This document shows positions 18,808-25,591 of a stretch of DNA of 64,000 nucleotides, piece by piece. Origin of the DNA: Halomonas maura. Lineage in GTDB: Bacteria; Pseudomonadota; Gammaproteobacteria; Pseudomonadales; Halomonadaceae. Location of the stretch: assembly GCF_030409305.1 (NCBI RefSeq), contig NZ_JAUFPQ010000017.1:318106-382105 (forward strand). The letters are read 5' to 3'. Below the pieces are notes generated by a model. It saw only the letters and a list, made by a program, of their open reading frames with translations, had not been told where the DNA came from and searched no databases. The position numbers and the translations under genes are program-made. The first letter of the stretch is position 1, and the number at the start of each line of letters is the position of its first letter.

Positions 18808-20041
18808 AGACGTCTTCCTTGGATTCGCGTTTTTGTGCTCCTGGACCTTTCCCTGTTCCGGGGTGGGCATCGTAAGAGCCACAGAGGGACAGATATTTTT
18901 CGGGTACAGCTTTGGCTTTTTCCGGTAGAGGGCAGTCGACTTTTCTCTCTGGGATAAGCCTTAACCTTTTTCGCACACGTTCACCAAAGAACTGACGCCG
19001 AATCTCTAACCCCAACAATTCCCCAATCGCAGGAGGGACGGCATTGCCAATCTGCTTGTGAGCCGCTCGCCGATCTCCGGAAAACTGGTAATCGTCTGGA
19101 AACGTTTGGATTCTAGCGAGTTCGCGGATCGACAACAAACGCCCTTTCCAGTGAAATGGTCCAGTTGCAGGACCGGGCTGAGCTTGGATCGTCCAACTAG
19201 GTTTGTTTTTGGCTAACTTGAGAAGAAAAGACCAAAATCTAGTGCGCCAGCCAAATAGGGGGACGCCACCCATCCTCTCTGTGTGCCAGAGATAGTTTTG
19301 CCCCTCAGGAATCGTAGGCAGCAAGTCGGCCCACTTGCCTGAGGGTTTGAGCTCCTCAGGCCAGATATTGAAATCCAAATCACCAATGGCATCCCATGCC
19401 GTCGAATAGATGCGCCCCTTACCCCTGAATTTCTCGGGGCTGAAATGAGTAGGCCCAGGAAGATCAAATTCCAAACCATCCCTACTGGCAATGATGAATA
19501 CGCGCTCTCTTAGTTGAGGAACACCGTAGTCGGCTGCATTCAGTGATATAACGCGGGGTATATAATTAGTACCTTTTAATTTATTAATCTTGTTCAGCTC
19601 ATTTACCAAGAGCTGCAAACCCTCATCTTTCTTAGAATACCCTATGCCTTTGACATTTTCGAGAAGTATAACTTTTGGTTGTGCTTCGCGGACAAAATCT
19701 AAATACGCTTTAAGGGTTTTTGCTCGAGGGTCTGTCAAACGTTCTGTATCTCCTGTTACCCAGTAACCAGATTTTGAGAAAGGTTGACATGGTGGCCCAC
19801 CAGCAAGAAGGGTGAGTTCTCTGGATTCTAGTCCAGCCTCTCGTAACAACTCCACCGGAGTTGATGCATGGATATTTCCAAGCGAGGATAGCTTCCATCT
19901 TGGATGGTTTATAGCAAGTGTTTGCTGGGCAACTTCGTCAACTTCAACACATAGCTTGTTTTCAAAACCAGCTCTGGCTAGCCCTAAGTCTAAACCTCCT
20001 GCTCCACTGAAGAGTGAAATCATAGTCTTTTTATTATTCAT
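18800..20041 (-). CDS. drmMII: DISARM DrmMII, 5-cytosine DNA methyltransferase
   Basis: C5-cytosine DNA methyltransferase of 413 residues. Motif I FSGAGGLDLGL lies at the N-terminus, the catalytic Cys is in GGPPCQPFSKSG (C85), ENVKG is motif VI and QLRERVFIIA motif VIII. KQIGNAVPP is motif X near the C-terminus. The ATG at 20041 is preferred because GGAG precedes it by 9 bases and it overlaps the stop of the HTH gene (ATGAATAA). The methyltransferase type is usually listed for class 2 DISARM; here it is in the same operon as drmA-drmB-drmC while drmMI sits with drmD, so the locus has two self-marking activities. Confidence 0.92.
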   Translation of the reverse strand: MNNKKTMISLFSGAGGLDLGLARAGFENKLCVEVDEVAQQTLAINHPRWKLSSLGNIHASTPVELLREAGLESRELTLLAGGPPCQPFSKSGYWVTGDTERLTDPRAKTLKAYLDFVREAQPKVILLENVKGIGYSKKDEGLQLLVNELNKINKLKGTNYIPRVISLNAADYGVPQLRERVFIIASRDGLEFDLPGPTHFSPEKFRGKGRIYSTAWDAIGDLDFNIWPEELKPSGKWADLLPTIPEGQNYLWHTERMGGVPLFGWRTRFWSFLLKLAKNKPSWTIQAQPGPATGPFHWKGRLLSIRELARIQTFPDDYQFSGDRRAAHKQIGNAVPPAIGELLGLEIRRQFFGERVRKRLRLIPERKVDCPLPEKAKAVPEKYLSLCGSYDAHPGTGKGPGAQKRESKEDVYA

Positions 20042-20267
20042 GGAGACTATCTCCTGACTGATACTCAAACAGTTCCCCCACGGTCATGCCCAGATATCCA
20101 CAGAGAATACTGATAGTTTCAATATCCATCCTGACTAATGTCTCGTAATACATGCGGGTTAATGTTCCACGGCTTATCCCGGTATCACGGCTGACATCGG
20201 AAATTTTGAGTTTTTTCTCACCCATTATTTTGGATAGATGACATTTAATCACTTTTCTTGCATCCAT
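20034..20267 (-). CDS. Small XRE/Cro-type HTH regulator of the DISARM operon
   Basis: A 77-residue DNA-binding protein with a helix-turn-helix: KISDVSRDTGISRGTLTRMY (about residues 21-40), then a C-terminal helix GYLGMTVGELFEYQ as in Cro/C.PvuII-like regulators. It is first in the minus-strand drm operon and its last codons overlap the drmMII start, so it is made together with the methyltransferase. Controller proteins of restriction-modification systems have the same place and size. A role in timing methylation before the helicases is an inference. Confidence 0.85.
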   Translation of the reverse strand: MDARKVIKCHLSKIMGEKKLKISDVSRDTGISRGTLTRMYYETLVRMDIETISILCGYLGMTVGELFEYQSGDSLHE

Positions 20268-20401
20268 TTTGATCTCTTGCTGGTCATTTTACATCATGGA
20301 AGCCAAATATGCACCTGTTATATTCATGCCCGTGAGCTTTTGTACACTCTAGGATAGGATCGCCAGAATGATCATATATTTCCCCTCCTTTCTTGAACGT
20401 C
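20268..20401. promoter_or_regulatory. Upstream region of the DISARM minus-strand operon
   Basis: A short AT-rich gap between the HTH regulator gene and the end of the next gene on the same strand. It must hold the operon promoter unless transcription reads through. I see no clear operator. Confidence 0.35.
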
Positions 20402-20683
20402 CTAACCATCATTCATCGAATCGAAACTCAACTGCGTACTACCCGACTCGCTTTCTGGACGACCTCCTGAATCCTCGCCATATGTCGCGATCATCTCTTC
20501 GACCCATAGCTCTCCGGCAAACTTGGCGTTCTCGTACTCGACTGTCTTCATCCATCCAACATCGTGAGGTCCAGAAAACAACTCGTATCCTGGAATCTCC
20601 CAATCATCCTCAAAGTACCTCAGGACCCAGCCATAGCCGTCTTCTTGAGGGCATGGATCGATCTTGAAACTATATCGCGGCAT
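20402..20683 (-). CDS. Hypothetical acidic protein
   Basis: A 93-residue protein not recognised. It is rich in aromatic and acidic residues (EDGYGWVLRYFEDDWEIPGY) and ends in a Ser/Glu/Gly-rich tail. The ATG at 20683 is favoured over the one at 20689 because AGGAG lies 7 bases ahead of it but only 1 base from the other. It lies 16 bases after the RHH mobilisation-like gene on the same strand and is probably cotranscribed with it. No signal peptide or membrane segment. Confidence 0.6.
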   Translation of the reverse strand: MPRYSFKIDPCPQEDGYGWVLRYFEDDWEIPGYELFSGPHDVGWMKTVEYENAKFAGELWVEEMIATYGEDSGGRPESESGSTQLSFDSMNDG

Positions 20684-20699
20684 TTCCATTCTCCTATTC

Positions 20700-21230
20700 T
20701 CACACCAGATTCCAACGCTTTCGCCCGCCGGAGACCAGTGCCATCACGCGCTCATTAACCTCCCGCACTCTGTCCTGTAGCTCCTTGATGCTGATTTCTC
20801 CCTGGCCCTGATCCTTAATCCGCATGCGAGGCAAACCCAGCTGGGTACCGCCAGCGTTTTCAATGACGTCGGTCAGTGCGAAAGATGCTTGGATCAAGGC
20901 AGAGCGCTCTTCTTCGTTCATGACCGGCTGACGTAGCAGCGTCGCCCGAATCAGCGCCGAAGCCCAACGAGTGCGATTCGGAAAGCCCTCGTAAGCGGCC
21001 CGCTCTGTGATCAACTCCTGCTCCTGCCGAGTCAGCCGAACCGATAACTTGCAGGACTTGGGGCCCCGCATCATGTCTCGTCCTTCTTCAGCAATGCTTT
21101 CGCCACAGACGCGCTGGATCATCTCCCGCAGTACATCTGACTCCGAACGTCCAGATGCTTCACAAAGGCGTTGCCAGGCTTCCTTCTCGGCTGATGTCAG
21201 CCTGGTTTTGACCACTGCTATTTCTGTCAT
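20700..21230 (-). CDS. Tandem ribbon-helix-helix relaxosome-type protein (MobC-like)
   Basis: A 176-residue DNA-binding protein with two similar ribbon-helix-helix units: VKTRLTSAEKEAWQRLCEAS (about residues 7-26) and KLSVRLTRQEQELITERAAY (about 57-76). It ends in a coiled-coil-like region (IKELQDRVREVNERVMALVS). Plasmid relaxosome accessory proteins (MobC/TraJ type) and plasmid-type repressors share this build. The ATG at 21230 follows AGAGGATGACACG; a longer frame to 21305 lacks a site. It faces the duplicated 114-bp unit directly upstream, which would be its natural binding region (inference). No relaxase is next to it, which is odd for MobC. Confidence 0.65.
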   Translation of the reverse strand: MTEIAVVKTRLTSAEKEAWQRLCEASGRSESDVLREMIQRVCGESIAEEGRDMMRGPKSCKLSVRLTRQEQELITERAAYEGFPNRTRWASALIRATLLRQPVMNEEERSALIQASFALTDVIENAGGTQLGLPRMRIKDQGQGEISIKELQDRVREVNERVMALVSGGRKRWNLV

Positions 21231-21343
21231 CGTGTCATCCTCTATTGCGTGTTGCTCTCCAAACCTGGTACCAAATGCCAGCATCCTGCCGGCTACGGCT
21301 GACACTTCGCGAATCCTGCCCTAGCCTCAAAACCACCCAGACT

Positions 21344-21359
21344 TTTCGTACGCACGAAA
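21344..21359. promoter_or_regulatory. Palindrome TTTCGTACGCACGAAA, site 1
   Basis: First of four copies of TTTCGTRCGYACGAAA in the island. It lies in the non-coding unit upstream of the RHH gene. Arms of 6 bp plus a central CG are symmetric. Likely a dimeric regulator site; no direct evidence for which protein binds. Confidence 0.6.
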
Positions 21360-21457
21360 TTTTGGCTTCAGCAGTGCTCTAGGCGCTCCAATTAGGACGG
21401 CAGTACCATGTGCTGGCACTTCGCGAATCCTGCCCTAGCTCTATACCCATTCATTCT

Positions 21458-21473
21458 TTTCGTACGCACGAAA
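21458..21473. promoter_or_regulatory. Palindrome TTTCGTACGCACGAAA, site 2
   Basis: Identical to site 1 and exactly 114 bp from it, within a longer inverted repeat (ACCCATT/AATGGGT arms). Confidence 0.6.
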
Positions 21474-21526
21474 ATGGGTTCAGGGACGCGCTAGGCTACT
21501 CCCTTAGTAATACGCACGGACCTGTC

Positions 21527-21721
21527 TCAAACCTGCTGGTCGCCAGGGGCTGATCGGGAGGATTCGCCATTAGTAATAGGGGAGGCACTTGTCTCAACCG
21601 CTTTCGTCTCTCCATGCTCCCGGCGACGTTTGGCCAGCTCAGCTTTCATCCACTGCCCAGAGGCACGCATCTCAGCTCGCAGGTCTTCGATCTCTTCGGG
21701 TGTCAAGCGCCGGTAGCTCAT
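21527..21721 (-). CDS. Small hypothetical protein, last gene of the T4SS-like operon
   Basis: A 64-residue charged protein (RRLTPEEIEDLRAEMRASGQ), helical at the N-terminus and Ser/Gly-rich at the end. Not recognised. Its ATG overlaps the stop of the membrane protein gene (ATGA), so it belongs to the same operon. No signal or membrane segment; possibly a cytosolic partner of the operon's products. Confidence 0.6.
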   Translation of the reverse strand: MSYRRLTPEEIEDLRAEMRASGQWMKAELAKRRREHGETKAVETSASPITNGESSRSAPGDQQV

Positions 21722-22011
21722 GAGGTCTCCTTCTGAGATGGATCACGCCGAAGCTCGGGATATATCGTTGCGCGCCATAGCCACTGGAGAACACACACGG
21801 CAATACCGGCCACGCAGACAAACAGGGTACGAGCAGCCTCGCCATCGCCAGTAAGAGCGACGCTGACCAAACCAGGCAGTTCAGGGAGCAACGCCACAGA
21901 CAACAGGATACCCACCACCAGTAACAGGCCCGAGATGACCAGCCCCACCCCACTCTTTACCCGCGCCACGCGGACGCGCCAGGTATCTAACCACTTGATA
22001 TTGGTATTCAT
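21718..22011 (-). CDS. Small inner-membrane protein in T4SS-like operon
   Basis: A 97-residue protein with two predicted membrane spans: SGVGLVISGLLLVVGILLSV (about residues 20-39) and LFVCVAGIAVCVLQWLW (about 63-79), with basic N-terminus and charged C-terminal tail. Family not recognised. It begins 3 bases after the VirB6-like gene, with GGAGGATAAGTC before its ATG, and overlaps the next gene by 4 bases. Confidence 0.65.
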   Translation of the reverse strand: MNTNIKWLDTWRVRVARVKSGVGLVISGLLLVVGILLSVALLPELPGLVSVALTGDGEAARTLFVCVAGIAVCVLQWLWRATIYPELRRDPSQKETS

Positions 22012-22014
22012 GAC

Positions 22015-23010
22015 TTATCCTCCTGTCATCGTGTTGCCAGCACCGAAACGCTTCTGGTAGGCACGATAGGCAGACTTCGCGCCACGGTAAGGGGAGGTTG
22101 CCGCACTGCCTGCTAAGCGTGCATCACGTTGAACGCCGCGATACTGACGGCGGATTGCTGAGGGACGCATCGCGGACATAGCAGAGCCCAGAGCGCCCTG
22201 AGTTGCCAATGCCACACCACCGCCCAATGCGGAAGCAATGGCCGGCACCTGCTTCAGCACGAGGATTCCAAGGGCAAAAAAAGCAATCAGATAGGCACTT
22301 GTGGTCATACTGGCCATGCTGCCTGCCGAGGATTCCACGATGTTCATAAACGCTTCGCTGACATCGATGACCATTCGGCCAATGGCTGAGCCCAAAAGCA
22401 GCAGCATGCCGAAATTAATCACCATGCCCAACCAGCTCTCGAAAAAGCGTTGGGTGCTGTTAAACAGCAGACCGATGATAAAGAGCGGACCAATTGCCAG
22501 CAGCACTGTGGTAGCGACCTTGCTGGCCAGTAAGAGGAACGCCACTACGATGGCAACACCACCACCAAACACCATGATCAGAATTGCCACCAGATACATG
22601 CCGAAATCACCACTCATGACTCCCGCTTTATCCCAGGCCTGATCAGCTACGGCGAGAACGCGGGAGAACAGGCTGTCCAAAATGGCCGCTGCGCCTCCAT
22701 TGGACCCCGTGATGACTGCTGCTACCTTTTCAGGGCCGTGAGCCAGTACGTCCACCACGACGCCCATATAGGTACCGACCGTCAGCCCCAGCGTCATGAT
22801 GAAGCCGATGCGAAGGATGCGAAAAACGCCCTCCTGCAAGGGCTCACTGACCTTGCCAAACATCATCAAATAGCCCCAGATGGCAATCCAGACGATCAAC
22901 ATGCTGGTAAACATCGGAGTGATGTAAGCGATGAGGTCAGTAGCCGTGTTGATGATGTACTGGTCCAGTGCCTGATCAACGACGGAGAACATGCCTTCAA
23001 ACAGGTTCAT
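22015..23010 (-). CDS. VirB6/TrbL-family T4SS inner-membrane protein
   Basis: Polytopic inner-membrane component of conjugative type IV secretion, part of the DNA path. The 331-residue chain starts with an N-terminal amphipathic segment, then several hydrophobic spans (MLIVWIAIWGYLMMF, ILIMVFGGGVAIVVAFLLL, VLLAIGPLFIIGLLF, AYLIAFFALGILVL) and a basic cytosolic tail (residues from about 275). The FGKVSEP...GVFRILRIG portion and the central conserved region fit VirB6. It overlaps the EexN-like gene by 4 bases (ATGA). It is alone here: no VirB4, B8, B9, B10 or B11 partner exists in the window. Confidence 0.85.
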   Translation of the reverse strand: MNLFEGMFSVVDQALDQYIINTATDLIAYITPMFTSMLIVWIAIWGYLMMFGKVSEPLQEGVFRILRIGFIMTLGLTVGTYMGVVVDVLAHGPEKVAAVITGSNGGAAAILDSLFSRVLAVADQAWDKAGVMSGDFGMYLVAILIMVFGGGVAIVVAFLLLASKVATTVLLAIGPLFIIGLLFNSTQRFFESWLGMVINFGMLLLLGSAIGRMVIDVSEAFMNIVESSAGSMASMTTSAYLIAFFALGILVLKQVPAIASALGGGVALATQGALGSAMSAMRPSAIRRQYRGVQRDARLAGSAATSPYRGAKSAYRAYQKRFGAGNTMTGG

Positions 23011-23300
23011 GAGTCCTCCTCGCTCTTAAGGCTAGACAGGTCAAGTTCGAAGGGCTCACCGCTAGACAGTGCCCGTTCTGCCTGGAGTGCATTGATGCAA
23101 TTCGGCGTCTCCTGGAGTTCGCCAGGATTGTTGCCGCATGTCTCCAGGGTCACCTTGCGCTCATTGTCATGCGCTTTGTACCAGTCCACGCTCTGCACCG
23201 GGCCAGTATCCGGGGTATCATCAAAACACCCAGTCAGCACAACGCTGATCAGAACCACAATGGCAATATTTCGTGCGCACGAAATTTTCCTGACATCCAT
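23007..23300 (-). CDS. EexN-family entry-exclusion-type lipoprotein (TrbK position)
   Basis: A 97-residue lipoprotein with a signal sequence and the lipobox LTGC (Cys about residue 24), followed by a small domain with two further Cys (ETCGNNPGELQETPNC). Members of this family sit in T4SS operons and are linked to entry exclusion, blocking uptake of a similar element. The gene lies between VirB5- and VirB6-like genes, as trbK lies between trbJ and trbL in IncP plasmids. The N-terminal codons contain a perfect palindrome and the C-terminus carries SSGEPFELD, also found in the VirB5-like protein. Confidence 0.8.
   Translation of the reverse strand: MDVRKISCARNIAIVVLISVVLTGCFDDTPDTGPVQSVDWYKAHDNERKVTLETCGNNPGELQETPNCINALQAERALSSGEPFELDLSSLKSEEDS
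23269..23284. promoter_or_regulatory. Palindrome TTTCGTGCGCACGAAA, site 3, inside eexN-like gene
   Basis: Perfect palindrome (18 bp with the flanking A/T) in codons 5-10 of the lipoprotein gene, encoding part of K-I-S-C-A-R-N. Same consensus as sites 1, 2 and 4. Confidence 0.6.
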
Positions 23301-23309
23301 AAGACCTCC

Positions 23310-23960
23310 TTACCAATCAAGTTCGAACGGTTCCCCTGATGACGCGACGCGCATCTGCTGCACGCGCTGGTTGTGCATCGCCTGATTGGCCTCGGCCTGC
23401 GAGCGGAGCATGGCCAGCTTGGCCATCTCGTTTTGCAGCATGACCTGTTCGGCACCGATACGGGCCTGGAGGTCCAAAACGTCTTTCTGGTCGGGGCTGT
23501 TGTTAACCTCAGCCACCAAGCCGGTCAGCTCGCTAAAGCGCTCACGGGCCTGCTCCAGCGACTTCTGGGACTGGCCAAGCCAGGTCGCCGTGTTCTCGTT
23601 GCCGCTGTCGTACAGGTCCGCTACATCACCAGAAAGGCCGTGTTCGTTTGCGCCCCTGATACCGGCGTCACTCAACACCTGGTTGGGATCGATATTCACG
23701 GCAGTGTCATAGGCAGAATCGATGACGTTCCCCAGGCCACGAACGCCGCTCATGCTGTCCAGCTCCCTGTTGGCCGTTTCGAGCTGGCTTTTCAGTTGCT
23801 CGATTTGGTTAAGCATGTGCTGGACCTGCAAAATCTGCTGAGTCAGACTCGACACGTCGATAACGGGAATCCCGCCCGCCATGGCTGGCTGCGATAGACC
23901 GATGGTGGTCGCGAAAGCGACACCAGCGATTTTTCGTGCGTACGAAATTTTGTTGCTCAT
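23310..23960 (-). CDS. VirB5/TrbJ-like T4SS periplasmic protein
   Basis: Periplasmic minor-pilin type protein of T4SS, 216 residues. A signal peptide ends at about residue 29 (PAMAG), followed by a long helical region (LTQQILQVQHMLNQIEQLKS at about 38-57) typical of VirB5/TrbJ, and a Gln/Glu-rich C-terminal helix. The ATG at 23960 has AAAGGAGG at 7 bases; the alternative TTG at 23966 does not fit. The C-terminus is SSGEPFELDW. The codons for K-I-S-Y-A-R hold palindrome site 4. In IncP plasmids trbJ and trbK both contribute to entry exclusion. Confidence 0.85.
   Translation of the reverse strand: MSNKISYARKIAGVAFATTIGLSQPAMAGGIPVIDVSSLTQQILQVQHMLNQIEQLKSQLETANRELDSMSGVRGLGNVIDSAYDTAVNIDPNQVLSDAGIRGANEHGLSGDVADLYDSGNENTATWLGQSQKSLEQARERFSELTGLVAEVNNSPDQKDVLDLQARIGAEQVMLQNEMAKLAMLRSQAEANQAMHNQRVQQMRVASSGEPFELDW
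23932..23947. promoter_or_regulatory. Palindrome TTTCGTGCGTACGAAA, site 4, inside virB5-like gene
   Basis: Reverse complement equals sites 1 and 2. It falls in about codons 5-10 of the VirB5-like gene, 11 bp after the start codon. Confidence 0.6.
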
Positions 23961-23962
23961 GA

Positions 23963-24286
23963 TCAAACCTCCTTTTGACGATCCTGACGGGTCGCTTTGG
24001 CCTCCAGACGCCGCCTCGTCCTCTGGAGCGTGAGCGACCGTTTTTCAAAATCCAGGCTTTTCAGGTCGATGGACTCCATCACCTCTTTCATCTCCTCGAT
24101 GCAGGTGAAGAAATCCTCGGGAAGGATTTCCAACTCCTCGGTCAGAAAATCGCTTGCGTAGCCGGCGATGATCACCAGAACTCGAATCTCGCTCTGGATG
24201 GCATGCTGTTCGACCGCGTGTGACCGGTACAGCCGCGACAGGCCACTGTCGGTGTAGGCGGGTGTGATACCCTGTCTGTTAGCCAT
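23963..24286 (-). CDS. Hypothetical protein heading the T4SS-like operon
   Basis: A 107-residue protein of unknown family. It is mostly helical, starting MANRQGITPAYTDSG and with EELEILPEDFFTCIEEMKEV in the middle; the C-terminus is strongly basic (TRRRLEAKATRQDRQ). No signal peptide. The start is supported by GGAGGCATCC before the ATG. Its stop is 2 bases before the VirB5-like ATG. Confidence 0.65.
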   Translation of the reverse strand: MANRQGITPAYTDSGLSRLYRSHAVEQHAIQSEIRVLVIIAGYASDFLTEELEILPEDFFTCIEEMKEVMESIDLKSLDFEKRSLTLQRTRRRLEAKATRQDRQKEV

Positions 24287-24332
24287 GGATGCCTCCTATG
24301 CAGGCAGTCGTGGTTAGGCGCGGTCGGGGCCA

Positions 24333-25046
24333 TCACCCCCGTTCCGCGCCGCTTGAATTCCATGTGCGAAGGGTTCTGCGCATTTCTTCTACTGCAGGAA
24401 CTCCAACTTTGTTGCTGCCGTAGTTTCTGGCTATGAGCTCTGCTCTTTGCTGGCCCAATAATTCAGCCATCTCCGCCCGCGTTAATTTTGATTCGGGCCC
24501 AGGATGACTCTTGGCCTTGGCCGCCTCGCTTTTATTTCTTGATGTACTCTGTGTTGTATTCTCTGTAATAGATTTGCCCTTTGGTCGAATCAAGGTTTGA
24601 CTATCCTGCCCACCAGATTGGCCAGAAGGGATAGTAGAATCGACCAAAGGGAAAAACTGGGAATTACAATCACTTCCAGAAGGGTCGTCGTCGAATTGCT
24701 CCGCTAGAAGCTCAAGCAAGCGCTCGCAGTTCACCCGATACCACATTTTTGCAGGTACATCTCTCCTTTCCTCTTCCAATACGCCAATTTCCACTAGCGA
24801 TTTCCTAGCATTAGCCTGCTGCTTTGGAGAAAGCCCTGTTTCTGACTCCCAACTATCTCTGCCACGCTGATTTTTGTAAAACCACCCGCCTCTTTCCTCC
24901 GCCTTGGTGTTACGTGTCCAGTAAAATGCTTGGCTAAGGAAGACTGCACCAGGAACTGAAACGCCGGGAAGGAGCGTGAACGCGGCATGATAGGCAACTA
25001 CCCTACCCAGAATCTTCTGCACTACCGATGGACTAACACGCGCCAT
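24333..25046 (-). CDS. Winged-helix, replication-type DNA-binding protein
   Basis: A 237-residue protein. The N-terminal part (AYHAAFTLLPGVSVPGAVFL, GGWFYKNQRG, TGLSPKQQANARKSLVEIGV) is like the winged helix of phage and plasmid replication-related (DnaD/RepA-type) proteins. The middle is Ser/Gln/Lys-rich and disordered, the C-terminus is helical (KLTRAEMAELLGQQRAELIA). The ATG at 25046 overlaps the preceding HTH gene by 14 bases and has GGAG at 10. Longer frames start inside the neighbour and are unlikely. Function as replication initiator for the excised element is inferred. Confidence 0.6.
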   Translation of the reverse strand: MARVSPSVVQKILGRVVAYHAAFTLLPGVSVPGAVFLSQAFYWTRNTKAEERGGWFYKNQRGRDSWESETGLSPKQQANARKSLVEIGVLEEERRDVPAKMWYRVNCERLLELLAEQFDDDPSGSDCNSQFFPLVDSTIPSGQSGGQDSQTLIRPKGKSITENTTQSTSRNKSEAAKAKSHPGPESKLTRAEMAELLGQQRAELIARNYGSNKVGVPAVEEMRRTLRTWNSSGAERG

Positions 25047-25287
25047 ATTCTGAAGGCTCCAAATCCAGAGCGTCTTTGACTTGGAGCGTCCGAAAATAGA
25101 CACGGCGCCCCACCTTCACCATCGTCGGCTTCAGCTTTCTAGAGACCTCAGTATCTGAATAAAGAGAAACCCGCACACCATCGGGTGAGCGACCAAGAAG
25201 ATCCGCCAAGTCTGATATGCTCATCAGAAGGCCGAACCGCTCAACAAGATAGTCTTCGACATTCATGGCTAGCACCCCATCAATCAT
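25033..25287 (-). CDS. Small MerR/excisionase-type DNA-binding protein
   Basis: An 84-residue protein with a helix-turn-helix-like part (ISDLADLLGRSPDGVRVSLY at about residues 24-43) and the wing-like segment VKVGRRVYF, as in AlpA/excisionase-type proteins. The true start may be the ATG at codon 8 (25266), since the first residues MIDGVLA are not conserved-looking. It overlaps the winged-helix gene. It could be the recombination directionality factor of the integrase or a transcriptional regulator; the sequence does not decide. Confidence 0.6.
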   Translation of the reverse strand: MIDGVLAMNVEDYLVERFGLLMSISDLADLLGRSPDGVRVSLYSDTEVSRKLKPTMVKVGRRVYFRTLQVKDALDLEPSEYGAC

Positions 25288-25591
25288 ACATCGACGTAAT
25301 CAATGCTAACCAAGCAAAGTCAAAGCTCAAGCGCACCCCTTTTTCACAGCAATCAATGCACTAGATATTGATTATCAAAACATATTATTTTGAAGAAACA
25401 GCGCTCTACAAAAACATTAAATTACAATAACTTATAGCATTAACAAAATTTTACAAATTTGAAAGGATTGCACAGAAGCAGCCATGGCGGGATAATAAGA
25501 ATAATAACAAACTTATTATTCTTATTATTAGGAAAGCCAGCGGATTGGCGAATGGTGGCATGCATCATGCTTCTCACAGCCACCGCTAAGT
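25288..25591. other. AT-rich non-coding gap between mobilisation block and Septu-like pair
   Basis: Strongly AT-rich with no gene. It contains a long AT-only hairpin (25492-25528) and probably the promoter of the minus-strand operon starting at 25287. Poly-A and poly-T tracts (about 25375-25460) are present. Confidence 0.5.
25492..25528. terminator. 16-bp AT-rich perfect hairpin downstream of Septu-like HNH gene
   Basis: ATAATAAGAATAATAA and its exact complement are separated by CAAAC. It lies 64 bp after the stop of the HNH gene. Lacking a G/C stem and clear U-tract, it is not a classic intrinsic terminator, but position suggests it ends the Septu-like transcript or protects its end. Confidence 0.45.

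Larger units (their letters stand above)
21298..21525. repeat. Duplicated 114-bp unit, candidate oriT or operator region
   Basis: Two units start 114 bp apart. Each begins with a 28-bp repeat (21298-21325 and 21412-21439, one mismatch) containing CTTCGCGAATCCTGCCC, followed 18-19 bp later by the palindrome TTTCGTACGCACGAAA (21344-21359 and 21458-21473), then a diverged tail with TTCAG and a CTAGGC motif. Inverted ACCCATT/AATGGGT (21445-21451 and 21473-21479) flanks the second palindrome. The region lies between the RHH protein gene and the T4SS-like operon. Confidence 0.7.

Noticed and set aside
21298..21439. Repeat pair considered as a CRISPR remnant
   Set aside because: Only two repeats, each followed by a palindrome, with a 114-bp duplicated unit rather than short spacers; no cas genes.
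24333..25103. Longer start for the winged-helix gene at 25103
   Set aside because: The added residues overlap the neighbouring gene by 70 bases and have no ribosome site; the ATG at 25046 fits better.
25492..25528. Hairpin considered as retron non-coding RNA for the ATPase-HNH pair
   Set aside because: No reverse transcriptase gene in the window and no branch-point or msd-like arrangement.
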